Part shown: in pieces, positions 35,883-47,000 of the stretch
How the letters are laid out: every line of letters begins with the position of its first letter
How positions within the stretch are numbered: position 1 is the stretch's first letter
Assembly (NCBI GenBank): GCA_038502055.1
Contig: JAXRKN010000044.1
Coordinates: 7,262,501-7,326,500 of the forward strand
Direction of reading: 5' to 3'
Length of the DNA: 64,000 nt
From: Tanytarsus gracilentus
Lineage: Eukaryota > Arthropoda > Insecta > Diptera > Chironomidae
Program-made: the position numbers and the translations under genes
The notes under the pieces: model-generated
Told to the model about the DNA's origin: nothing
What the model saw: the letters and a program-made list of their open reading frames with translations, nothing else
Database searches by the model: none

Positions 35883-38848
35883 GTGAACTTTTAAATCAAC
35901 TTAAAACTGTGGACGAATTCGAGAAATATGTCAACATATCAACTTGCAGCGATATAAATTTTAAAATTATAACGTTGAACTTTGATCATCAAAAATATTT
36001 GAATCTAAGGCAAGTGACTGCACGCAATCAATCACGGTTGAATGTTCAATTTTCTCGAGTCAACTCTCAATATTTAAGTAATATTAATAACTTGGGCGGT
36101 ATTTATTCAACAAACGAGAGAATGGTTTCGGCAATTATCGACAAATATCGACAGACGATTTTAGTCTTCACGGATTTTATTGTTCTTCTTGGATCGAGTG
36201 CATCAACATTGAGTTATTACAATTCTCTCTTGACGACTTTCAGAAAATCTTATTGCAGTTGCTTCAATGATGCGTCCTTAAAATCTAAAAACTCCACACT
36301 TGGAAGTAATGTGAAAGTTGTTGAACAAAAGCTTTTAAATTTTCAATCGCAAATTATTGCTGGCGCTAAAGAAATTTTAAAAAGTGTTCAGGAAACATCA
36401 AATTCTGCCCAATCATCGCTCAAAACCATTTTAATATCATTTCAAAAAATTTTAACAAACGTTCTGACAATTTCCGATTACAATTCTAACAAATTTCCAA
36501 ACATCACCAAATGTTCTGAATTTTGGAGTCAAGTTAGTTTCTTACAACTCAAACAAGTCCAATATTCAAAGATTTTAAGAGAAGTAGCCACAAATTCTTC
36601 AACCTTCACATCAAATCGATTAAGAATTTCTTCTTTCATTAAAAACTCTACAAATTCTTCTTTGTTAAATCAAATAACAAAACTTGAAGGAACTTATAAG
36701 AGTTATCAAAATCAGTTAACTTTTTCAATTGTTGAAATGTCAAAAATGATTGGAAATTTGATATCACAAGATGGATCATTTTGCGAGTGCAAGAGTAATG
36801 AACTTTATAACACTACAGTAACAACAACCACCAAAGCTTTTACATCCAACAAGCGTACAACAAAACCCAAAATAAAAAAGACAACCAGCAAAAAAATTCC
36901 TTCTACTACAAAGGTCGCAACTAAAAATATTAAAACGACAAAAAAAGTAATTACGACAACAAAAAAAGTAATTACGACAACTAAAAAAGTTACATCAAAA
37001 GTGCTTCCAACAACTCCAACTAGACCAAGATTACCACTTTCTAAAATGACAACACCTAATGGCAACGGTCTTTCCACATTTGAAACAACAACAGAGGAAG
37101 AAGAAGAAGAGGAGGAAGAAGAAGAAGAAGAGGAAGAAGAAACTGAGTACTGCAACGATTTTATTGACACTGGTGAAATATTTTCTCTTGGTGCATTTAA
37201 ATACTCGTGTGAAAAATGCTTTAAACTTGTATTGGAAACAAATGGAAATTTAGTTATTTATAGGAACTTCCATCCATTTTCATCAATATGGCAATCGGGA
37301 ACTTCAGGATTGGGCATTGAACAAGGATTGATTCTAAATTTTGGTAATTTTGTTCTCTTGAATTCGTTAAAAATTCCACTTTGGACGACGACATGGGTTG
37401 ATCCTACTCGAACAGCCTTAGCTATTGCTGTCATACAGGATGATGGACAACTTGTTGTATCAACCGGTGAAACGGTTAGATGGTCATCTGGTGTTACAGC
37501 ACCGTGTGGCATGTCTTCAAGCACTATACCGATAACCACACCAAACAATGAAATCTCAACCTTAACTCCATCAACATCTTCTCAAAGTTCAATATCTACA
37601 AGTACAAGCAAACGCATCACAACAGAACCTGAACCCTGCAGAGATATTCTTACATCTAGTGACATATTATCACTTGGATCTGTTCGATACTCGTGTGGCA
37701 ATTGTTTCAAACTTAGTTTAGAACGCACCGGAAATTTAGTGATTCATAGAAATTCTGAACCATTTGAAGTTATATGGCAGACAAATACAGGCAACTTAGG
37801 AATAGTTTCAGGTTTAATTTTGCCTTTTGGAAATTTTGTGCTTGTCACTTCACAAAGCGTTCCTCTATGGAGTACAACATGGTTCAGCCCTTTTGGAAAC
37901 ACTGGAGCTTATGTCAAAATTGAAAATGATGGACGGCTTATGGTTTACACAGGAACTACAGAGAGATGGTCATCCGGTGTGTCAGCTTCTTGTAAAAGTG
38001 AAACAACAAGGTCTATTCTAACGTCAACTTCTTCTTCAACGCAAGTTCCTTCTACTTCAACATCAACTTCAACGCAAGCTCCAACTTCTACATCTACTTC
38101 AAGATCTCCGTCAACTTCAAGTTCAACTTCAACATCTCTTTCTACTTCAACGCAAGTTCCGTCTACTTCAACATCTACTTCAAGCTCTACTTCAAGTTCT
38201 ACGTCAACTTCAACGCAAGCTCCAACTTCTACATCTACTTCGAGCTCTACTTCAAGTTCTACGTCAACTTCAAGTACTACTTCAACATCTACTTCTACTT
38301 CAACGCAAGTTCCGTCTACTTCAACATCTACTTCAAACTCTCCTTCAACATCTTTTTCTACTTCAACGCAAGCTCCGTCTACTTCAAGTTCAACGCAAGC
38401 TCTAACAAGTTCAGCCTCTGACCCATTGGTAACTACCGAATTAACAACAACAACGGCTTTAACCACAACAACAATACCATGTACCAACGATATTTTCAAA
38501 AGTAGTGAAACAGTCGGACTCAATACTGTTCGCTTTTCTTGCAATAAATGCTTTAAAGTAACTTTACAAAGTGATGGGAATTTGGTTGTCTCCACAAATA
38601 AAAGTCCGAGCACTGTAATTTGGCAGACAGCAACAGCTGGAAGAGGAGTTAGTACAGGAATTATGCAAACTATTGGTGCTTTTATGCTTAGAACTGGAGG
38701 ATTTATTCCAATACCAGTTTGGACTTCCACTTGGGTCAGCACAGGGAACACAGGTGCAGTTGCAAGGATCACGGATGATGGACAGTTTGCAATTTTTACT
38801 GGCACCACGTTGAGGTGGTCTTCGGGAGTATCAGCACAATGTAATTAA
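35649..38848 (+). CDS. Secreted mucin-like protein with three bulb-type lectin-like domains, one apparent frameshift
   Basis: One uninterrupted exon. Frame A (35649-35882) opens with a signal peptide, MRELILIFMVFKFVSSQ. Frame B (35879-38848, 989 codons) carries the rest, and the two overlap as ATGA. In frame B numbering: two diverged repeats rich in N-glycosylation sites (to about 310), a T/K-rich linker, a glutamate run (about 406-421), lectin domain 1 (about 424-544), an S/T linker, domain 2 (586-706), a long S/T/Q/A/P mucin tract (about 711-860), and domain 3 (868-989). Each domain shows GNLV (GDGNLVV-like), IWQ, PLW or PVWT, DDGQL or NDGRL and RWSSGV, the pattern of the beta-prism II mannose-binding fold. 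Four cysteines are conserved in each (C, C-x-x-C, C). It is probably an O-glycosylated extracellular or mucosal glycan-binding protein; sugar specificity is unknown. The split frame may be a one-base assembly error or a mutation. Confidence 0.75.
37150..37512 (+). other. Bulb-type lectin-like domain 1
   Basis: Motifs in order: CNDF, YSCEKCF, LETNGNLVIYR, SIWQSGTSG, NFVLLNS, PLWTTTW, IQDDGQLVVSTG, RWSSGV and PC. The three hairpin repeats of a beta-prism II lectin can be traced. The best sugar-site match is in the first hairpin, where NGNLVIY approximates the Q-x-D-x-N-x-V-x-Y consensus with Gln and Asp replaced. Confidence 0.7.
37636..38000 (+). other. Bulb-type lectin-like domain 2
   Basis: Motifs in order: CRDIL, YSCGNCF, LERTGNLVIHR, VIWQTNTGN, NFVLVTS, PLWSTTW, IENDGRLMVYTG, RWSSGVSASC. 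It is closely parallel to domains 1 and 3, so it arose by internal duplication. The sites that bind mannose in plant homologues are only partly kept. Confidence 0.7.
38020..38410 (+). repeat. Ser/Thr-rich mucin-type coding repeat
   Basis: In-frame imperfect repeats of STS and TSTSTQVPS or TQAPTS units, built from TCTACTTCAACG-like codons. The low sequence complexity also opens a spurious long frame on the opposite strand. The tract is expected to be densely O-glycosylated. Confidence 0.85.
38479..38845 (+). other. Bulb-type lectin-like domain 3
   Basis: Motifs in order: CTNDI, FSCNKCF, LQSDGNLVVS, VIWQTATAG, AFMLRTG, PVWTSTW, ITDDGQFAIFTG, RWSSGVSAQC. It ends three residues before the stop codon. 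LQSDGNLVV is the closest of the three to the mannose-site consensus. Confidence 0.72.
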
Positions 38849-38874
38849 AACCTGTAAAGTGAAAATCAATCTTT

Positions 38875-38880
38875 AATAAA
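38875..38880 (+). terminator. Poly(A) signal of the lectin gene
   Basis: AATAAA 26 nt after the stop codon; a second copy lies at 38905. Confidence 0.55.
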
Positions 38881-38910
38881 ATAAAATTTTAGTGTGAGAA
38901 CAAAAATAAA

Positions 38911-41900
38911 TGTTTAAAGTTTTCTTTCTTTAGAAATTCGTGCACGAAAGTAATCACATGGCAAAAATCTTTAATTTCCTCACTAAAACATGAGAGTGTC
39001 ACACACATTTTGGCTCTTAAATCCCTGCGAAAAAAATAAGTCTGATAAGTAACACTGTAAGTGTGCTTTTATGACACATTTCCACCCCATTTTCCGTGCT
39101 CGTTTACACTGTACTTCCCCTCACTCACTCCTCTTGCATTCGTTTTGTATTGTATGGTTTCATTTTGATGAATTGCATTGCTATGCAATTTATTACATAC
39201 ATATGGATTGAGAAAGTAGGTTGAAAGAAGCCTTTTCAATCTTCTCCTACTCAATTTCAAGTGACATCATTGACTCATCTGTAACTAAGACTGCCGCATC
39301 ATCTGTGAAGATAAAAATAGTGATGAAATTGAATTTCAACTTCGAACAATGTTCTTTTGTACTAAAACGAGAGTGGATTACAGTCAGAGATTTAATTTAA
39401 ACGCTTCAATAGCACATGATGAAGGCTCTCGAATAGAGTTTTATGGGCAAAAAGTCCTTGCTTTTAAATTTTACGAGTATCGACTTCGCTTATGGTTGTT
39501 TACACACTTTTTGTGAGGGAAGGCATGTAAGAGCATCATCATCATTATATAGAGCTTGATATGAAATCGATACAGAAAATCACATCAAAAAATTTTCAGT
39601 GTGGTTAAAAAAGCTTGTAAACTATAAAACTTAATAAATGAAGCAAATTGATGCTAAAAATATTTTTGCTGTATCATGGAGAATTTTTTGTGACGTTCAA
39701 TAATTTTTGAAATATTTTTTATGCAAACAATCTTTCAAGGCTCTTTTTCTCGTGAGGTTAAGATCAATGCACCAAAACAGAAAAAGAAACTCATGACAAA
39801 TGATTGGCGAAAAAGTGCTCTGCTGCTACCAGCCGCACGGCTGTCTGTTTGAGGAAAATTAAAAATAAATAAACTTCCAGCATGTGTCGAGAATGTGCTT
39901 GCCATGGTAAAGCCAAAAAAGGAGGGCAAAACTTACATACACGAATGTAAAAAGTAAAAGGCAATCATCATCCTCTCCATTCCATTTTGCCGGCAATATG
40001 TGAATGTGTGTATATATTTTACAGATGATCCGTAAATGAAAAATGATTGCGAAGGATATCCAAGACTATATTGAGAATGGCATATGGTTTTCTCTCACTC
40101 ACTTTCATCTGTGTAACTGCTTATTTTCTAAAGCATACGCAAAGTGTTGAAAGACTTTTATTTAAGTTTCTTATAAAAATAGTTTAATTTTTTAAGTTTT
40201 TGGCTAAAAAGGATTAAACTTTGATTTTTAACGGTTCAATTTCAAATTTAAAGAGAAAAAGAGAATTTGAGAGAAAACTAGAGAGTGAAAAATTAAAATG
40301 AGAGTGAGTTCTAAAGTTTAAGTGCTAAAAGCTAATGTACTTGTTTAAAAGACACACAAACACACACGCATTCTCATTTTGTGCACAAATGGACTAAAAA
40401 CTTTTTTGAAATTACTTTTTAAATAACAAACCCATCACATGCATTTACTAAGTGGTTGCATCAGTTTACATTCTAGCACATAACATGCATGTGACTGACA
40501 AAATTGTAACAGATTACATGAGAACAAAAACTTAACATTTTGATTTTAAACAGCATAAAACGATTTCATTTCTAACTTCCTCTCCTCGTGACTTTCATTT
40601 CTCCTAACTGCCGTCGCATGCTAGACGAGGAAATGAGCAGCATGAAGTAAACACAATACTTATTTTTTTCTTGCAAGTTGAACACTGTAAAATATTTCGT
40701 TTTTGTATATAAATAATCATCAGTGCAACATCTTTCATCTTTTTTCACCCTCTTTTCATACCACATAGAGAATGTGAGAGCTTTAACAAATGAAAATGAT
40801 AGGAGTTGAGTTTAATACTGCTTCTGGTAGATTATTGTGCACTTTTCATTTTTCCATGAAATGATGTCGTGGCACATACACAAAAGAAGCAAAAGCTGGA
40901 TGCGAGGGGTGGATGACTCTGGTTGAAACAAAATTATTTTATGAATTTTTAAAAAATTTAATTTTTTAATAAAATTAAAAATTATTTTTATTTCTTGAAA
41001 TCACTCCTTTTTAACTAAAATAGTTTGAACGTGAATGATTCGAGCATCGCAATATAGAAGGCACATCGTGATGAAGTGCACGGATGTGATAGATATGAAT
41101 GAGTTTTTTCTCCGATCTTTCGCTTTTTTTCCTCGACAAGTCTCGATTACACATATCCTTGACAATCTTCATTTATTCTCCCGCATATGTCACTTTACAT
41201 CGCATCTCCTTCTCTTTCTTTGTTCCCAATGAAAATTTAAATCTCTTTTCTGTGCTGCTCATGCAAAATTATTTTTTAATGCATCTGTTAGTGATAATGT
41301 GAAGAATTTTTTGAATTAATGTAGAATGAAAAAATATCAACTGTTTTCTGTATTTGCTCTTTCAAGCACATGTTTCAATTTTCATTTATAAAATAATTTT
41401 ACAAGAAAATATTTTTTAGATCTCAATCATTTGCAAATTTCAAAAAATTTCATCTCAAAAAAATTTTATATTCTTTTCAATGAAGTGCTCTCACATGCAG
41501 CTTAAGGGAGTGGATGCAAAATTGAAAATCAGAATCGATTTGCATTTTCCAACATGCATGAACGCCCACTTAAATGTGTTTTCGAATTCGATTTTACAAC
41601 GATTTTTCAGCAAATTTCATGCAAACGTGTTTGAGAAAGATTCAGAGAATATTTTAAAATTTGTAAAGTTGGCAGAAAAAGTTGTAAAATGAAGCATTTG
41701 ACATGATTTTCGAATATGGGATTTTTACTCCTTGATATTTTGCATTTCAAACTTTTATCATCATATTTTTTCAAAAGCTTTGTAATTTACATGTGAAAGT
41801 TAGGCAAAACTTTTTTCTAGCAACTTTTTATTATCTAATTTTTGAGAGCTTTTTCCTCAACAGTTTTGCAAGGGGAAACTACTCAAAAAATTATTACAAA

Positions 41901-42870
41901 AAATGTTGCAGCTGTTTTTCTTTTGCACTTTTGAATTAAAATAATTTTCGCAATAAATTTCAACAAATTGCATTAAGTACACAACATTGTGCATCCCACA
42001 AAAATTTCCCATTTTTCTCACCAGCAATTTTTGTTTTGTCTGTTTCTCATTTAAAAAAAATGATGATGGTAAAAATCATATTTTTACTTGAAAGAACAAA
42101 AACCAAAATTGAGCAAGCAAAAAAGTGAAAACTTTTGTTAGATAAAATTCATATTAAAAATGCAGTGAAATAGAACTTTCATCAGATTCTTAAACTTTTT
42201 TCTTTTGTTAAATTCAAGAAAGTTTTTTGCGGAATAAATAAAACTATCAACACTAAGAAAGTTAATTATTTGATGATTAATGTTGTTTTCCCTCAAATTA
42301 ACCCTTAAAAAGTTTTGATCTGAAAATTGCAGCTTTGATTTTTAGCTTGAAATATTTTGAATCTTTTAATGAGATTTTTTTACTGACATTCGACACTTTT
42401 GAGTGAGCCAAAAAAATCAAAGTTTTTATTCAAAATTATTAATGTCAAACCATAAATTGAAGCTCTGCAAGTGTATCGAATGATCATTATGAGCTCATTA
42501 AATGCCAAATTTTTCTTATTCTAATAATTTAATAATCTTCATTATATTAACGAAAGATAATATCAATAATGATTCATTACCGAAAAAAGAGGAAAGATAC
42601 AAAAAAAAACTCTCAAATTATCTTCTCTTTTACTCAATTTAGCTTTGAAGATTAATCGGCAATTTTCCTTCTTGGTAAATTTGCAAAAAAAAATTACGCT
42701 TCGAGTTATTTTTTCATTCAAGCTTAGAGAAAAATGGAGAAGAAGAAATTCAAAACTCATTTGCTTATTGTTGCGCCATGAAAATTCTCCTGACATTCCT
42801 AATAACATTGAAAAACTTTTTTTAAGAGCCTATGAAGCTCGTAAACATAATAATAATAAAAAAATGTTTC
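38911..42870. other. Intergenic region
   Basis: AT-rich sequence with scattered short open frames, none with recognisable protein character. I see nothing else in it. Confidence 0.6.
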
Positions 42871-42919
42871 AAAACCCACACGTGGGTGTTGCCGTGTAAC
42901 CCACTTGTAACAGATCAGT

Positions 42920-43090
42920 ATTGGCTTCCCCTTTGGCTTCCCCTTTTGGCTTCCCAAAAATGGCTTCTCAAAATGGCTTCCCAAAATGGCTTCCCAAAAT
43001 GGCTTCCCAAAAATGGCTTCCCAAAATGGCTTCCCAAAAATGGCTTCCCAAAATGGCTTCTCAAAAATGGCTTCCCAAAATGGCTTCCCA
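42920..43090. repeat. 13-14-nt minisatellite
   Basis: About a dozen copies of TGGCTTCCCAAAA with one-base length changes. The open frames crossing it on both strands are by-products of the repeat. Confidence 0.93.
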
Positions 43091-43407
43091 CTGTGTTTCG
43101 ACTGTGTTTCATTTTCCACTGTGTTCCATTTTCCATTGTGTTTCATTTTCCATTGTGTTTCATTTTCCATTGTGTTTCATTTTCCATTGTGTTTCATTTT
43201 CCATTGTGTTCCATTTTCCATTGTGTTTCATTTTCCATTGTGTTTAATTTTCCATTGTGTTTAATTTTCCATTGTGTTCCATTTTCCATTGTGTTCCATT
43301 TTCCATTGTGTTCCATTTTCCATTGTGTTTCATTTACCATTGTGTTCCATTTTCCATTGTGTTCCATTTTCCACTGTGTTCCATTTTCCACAGTGTTCCA
43401 TTTTCAG
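43091..43407. repeat. 17-nt minisatellite
   Basis: Roughly 18 copies of CATTTTCCATTGTGTTT with C/T changes. A 17-nt unit cycles through all frames every 51 nt, which keeps several frames open without any protein being encoded. Confidence 0.93.
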
Positions 43408-43409
43408 AT

Positions 43410-43800
43410 CCATGCCAATCGATTCCTGGTCAAATTCCGAGTTCAATGAGGTACATGAAGCCATACTTCTAAAAAATGGACATTAGTGGCATTCCTTGGA
43501 CACTCCTGGCCGGCCGTGACGGTCATTCTTCAAAATCATCAATGCTAATCAATTCCTGATGCAATTACGAGTTCAACGAGGTACATGAAGCCATACTTTT
43601 AAAAAATGGACATTAGGGGCACTACTGGCCGGCACTGATGGACATTGGTGGCACTCTTGGATGGCCATGATAGACATTCCTCAAATATCATCAATGCCTT
43701 TCGATTCCTGATACAAATACGAGTTCAACGACATACATGAAGCCATATAACAGGAAATTTGTATGAAAAATGGCATTTAGGGCTGTCCATGGCACGACCT
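43410..43800. repeat. Three diverged repeats of about 140 bp
   Basis: Units start near 43411, 43541 and 43693. Each has ATGC-AAT-GATTCCTGAT, then GAGTTCAACGAGGTACATGA, AGCCATA and GGACATTAG-like blocks. They separate the minisatellites from the microsatellite. Confidence 0.85.
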
Positions 43801-43910
43801 GTGGTCATGACCCTCATAATTCCTAAAATGGCCGAATCTAAATTCATAGACCTACCATTTGGCGAAAACTAGAAGTCTCTAGCTATCTCAGGAGCCGAGA
43901 TCTCGAAGGA

Positions 43911-43944
<34 letters not shown>

Positions 43945-43959
43945 GGACGGACGGACGGA
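43911..43959. repeat. CAGA/CGGA microsatellite
   Basis: About eight ACAG units grade into four ACGG units. This is followed by a short unique stretch and the right terminus of the composite element. Confidence 0.95.
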
Positions 43960-44010
43960 AATAGGCGCATATAAGTGTTACACCACTTCGTGGGTTACAC
44001 TAAAAAGTGA

Positions 44011-47000
44011 ACGAAGAATGTTTTAAAGATTTTTTTTTTCATGATTTAGATGAGAACATTAAGAAACCATTTTTGCATATGGTACAAAAAAAGTTGGACG
44101 TGAAAGAAAACAAAAACTTTGAACTTTTGTGGCCTTGGTGAATTAGGTATTAATTTATGTTTATTTTCATGACAACTTTGAAGGCTGTTTTTGGAGGGAG
44201 AAAAGTTGAGGAAGTAATTTTTATTTAATGGTTTACAACTTTTAGCTAATTTTTGCATGAAAAGTGAAATGAGCTGTTAATTGTGAAAATTCATTGAGAA
44301 CAATTTTCATATTCAAATTTAAAATTTTATCATCACGCAAAATTGCGCTTTTATTCCTTCAGTTTGAACTATTCAATATGAAAAACATTTTTTAGATTCT
44401 TCAATTTTTTTTATAAACTTTAATTTATTCAAACACCAAAAATTTATTAGAAACATGAAAATGTACTAAATTTTTATAGCAAAACTAAATCACACTATCC
44501 TTCTTTTCATGTCTCATGGGAGCATCTTAAAATATTATCACACAAGGCCATTTTTCAACACTAAAAAATATTTGAAAAAAGCTTACAAACACAAACAGAA
44601 AAGCCATAAAAATAACAACAAAGCCATCGTCAAATGTGGAAGCGAGAACAAGAAGAAAAATTTTTAGGATGAGGAGGAAATGACGCTAAAAGGAAGAGTC
44701 ATAAAAATTCTCATGTTGACACGAGTCCTTTCAACTTTTTTTTTCGAGAGAGAAAATCGCACACAAAATACATCAACATTGCACATTGAGAAGAAATTTT
44801 TATTCATAACTTTTTATCTACAAATGATGAGAGATTTAATCTGTCGTCGTTGGCGATGATGCAGATTGTGTACACAAGCAAGTAAAATGTTTTTCTGATT
44901 TTACTGCCATTTAATGTACAATTTATATCAATGGATGGAAAAATGTTCGCATTTGCATGCAAATATGTTCCCAAAAAGCAGCAAAGTAATTTATCGTCGA
45001 AAAAGGATCGAAAATAAAAAGAATAATTTTTTCTGATAATATTAACGTCAGAGTATCAAATGCAGGAAAATTAATTTGCAATAAACGCATTTGAGTGGAA
45101 ATAAGACGAGGAGGATTTAATTAGAATTAAGGATGATTCGTTGATGCGTGATGGATTGCGAGTATAATTACGGATGACAAATCTCATAATGAGGCTAAAT
45201 GAATTCGTAATGGAAGAAGGATTTATTTGTTGTGCTGACATTGCTTCTTTTTTTCGCTGTGTTTTCACGTTTTATGCTTAAGCTTTTTTTCTTAATGTTC
45301 CAATTAACTAGAGATCATGAAAGATAATTGTTCGAATCTCATTTTTTGTTGAGAAAAATCATAAAAAATTAATTTAAAATTAAATATTTTATTGAAATAA
45401 ATAAAATAGATTTATCAAAAAGGACAAAAAATCTATGGACATAATTTTCCAAAATTTATGAGTTAATTTTATTACATTACGGTTTGCTCTAGCACGCAAC
45501 AAAAAAATGCTATTTAAAAATGATCTGGATCATCAATCTTCATGTACACACATAAATGTGAGAGATTTATTCTTAAAACCAAAAAAAGGCTTGAAAAAAG
45601 AAGATAAAAATTCTTTCGGACTCTTAAATTGAACTTTATAAGTTTTTTGTCGCATGCATGGAAAAAGAAGAAGAAAAGTTTTCTCCTAGTTTTGTCCTTT
45701 TCAATCTCTTATAAATCTTTTTTAGACCATTCTTAAAGTTTTCAAAGAATTTTCATTTGCATGCTTGGTAGTTTTCTAAACATTTTAATTTTTGTTTTGT
45801 CTTAAGATTAATGGAACTTATATAGGTTGTCGACAGGGGTAGAAATTCAGTGTACTAAAGTTTTCTCGTAATAAAAAATTTTGTAATAATTTTTCAAAAC
45901 ATTTAATTAAAAGTGAATCACAAAAATTTAAACTTCCTATAAATAAGTCTTAATGTTCATCTAAAAATTTTATAAATTCACAGCAACAATTTTTCACGTC
46001 TTTATGTTGCTTCACACTTAATAAGCCAAACCACTTTCAATCCTTGATCCTCTCATTAAGTTCACTAAAAGACGAAAACTTTAAGTTGCTTTTAAGGGGA
46101 AAACTTTTGACATTTTCATTATTATGTCTACATGGCTCCAAGATTCGAGAATAATTTTCTATTTTAAGTTTTCTTTTATGACTTTTTCAAATGAGATTTT
46201 AAAACAAAATAATGGTAAATTTAACTGGAGCAAACTTTTGTTGGAGTGTTCAAGAGATTTTCAGACATGGACGACGAATTTAATTATAACTCGATTGTAA
46301 TGAATTATTTTAGGTAGACAAGAAATACATGCATGTTGGTGATGTTTTATTTATTTCATGTTCAAAAATTTCGATCTGGGGTTGAGAAGAAAATTTTAAT
46401 TGAAATTTCTTTAAAATTTGAAAAGTTAATTGAATTGTAAACTGACAATTATGAAATCTATTCAAAAACATATACAAAATCTGTCATTGTATAATTGACA
46501 ACAAAGTTTATGAAAATTTTATTTTTCTGTATAAAAATAATTTTAGTAATAAAATATATTAAATTTAAATATTTTCAAACGTATTTAAGCACAAACCGTC
46601 ATCTGCAGACAACTCAAAATGTAAAACATAAAAAGCTTTTTTAGAATTAAAAATTTCGTTTTACGCATCTCAAAAATAATGTTGACGATAATTCCGCAGA
46701 ATTTATTAAACATTACAAAGAGCTTTGATAAAAACATGACAGTGAAAATATTTCCATTCAACAAGCGAAAAAAATGTTTATTGCAAGCGAACTCCACAGG
46801 CGATTTTGATGACACAGAAATGGATTGTAAAAATAGACAAGCATGAAAAATTTTACTACATCATTTTACTGTTGAATGATTTAAATGGAGACAAAACAAT
46901 AAAAATGTGTTTTTATTTTGCGGATTTAAAATTTGTAAGCGCAATGATTTAAAAAATAAAACATCGAGTTTTTCCCCATAACGATGAAAAAAAATATTTC

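Larger units (their letters stand above)
42871..44010. mobile_element. Composite repeat element with inverted ends, unclassified
   Basis: The block is bounded by related inverted sequences: GTGTAACCCAC at about 42894-42904 and its complement GTGGGTTACAC at about 43990-44000. Each end can also fold locally (GTGGGT with ACCCAC at the left; GTGTTAC with GTTACAC at the right). The interior runs through a 13-nt minisatellite, a 17-nt minisatellite, three repeats of about 140 bp and a CAGA/CGGA microsatellite. No transposase or reverse transcriptase is visible. A relic of the left end at 27922 shows the family is dispersed. The exact ends and superfamily are uncertain. Confidence 0.65.

Noticed and set aside
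36805..37170. Minus-strand frame with a poly-serine run
   Set aside because: Complement of the glutamate run and T/K linker of the lectin gene.
37945..38808. 287-codon open frame on the minus strand
   Set aside because: It is the antisense shadow of the Ser/Thr repeat; its Val/Glu/Asp repeats mirror the codons of the lectin gene.
42799..43486. Several long overlapping open frames on both strands
   Set aside because: They follow the 13-nt and 17-nt minisatellites, occur in all frames, and give pure repeat peptides with no splice or start context.
42871..44010. Helitron interpretation of the composite element
   Set aside because: A right-end hairpin with a CTAA-like sequence is suggestive, but the ends are also inverted repeats of each other and no clear 5' TC start or A/T target site could be set.
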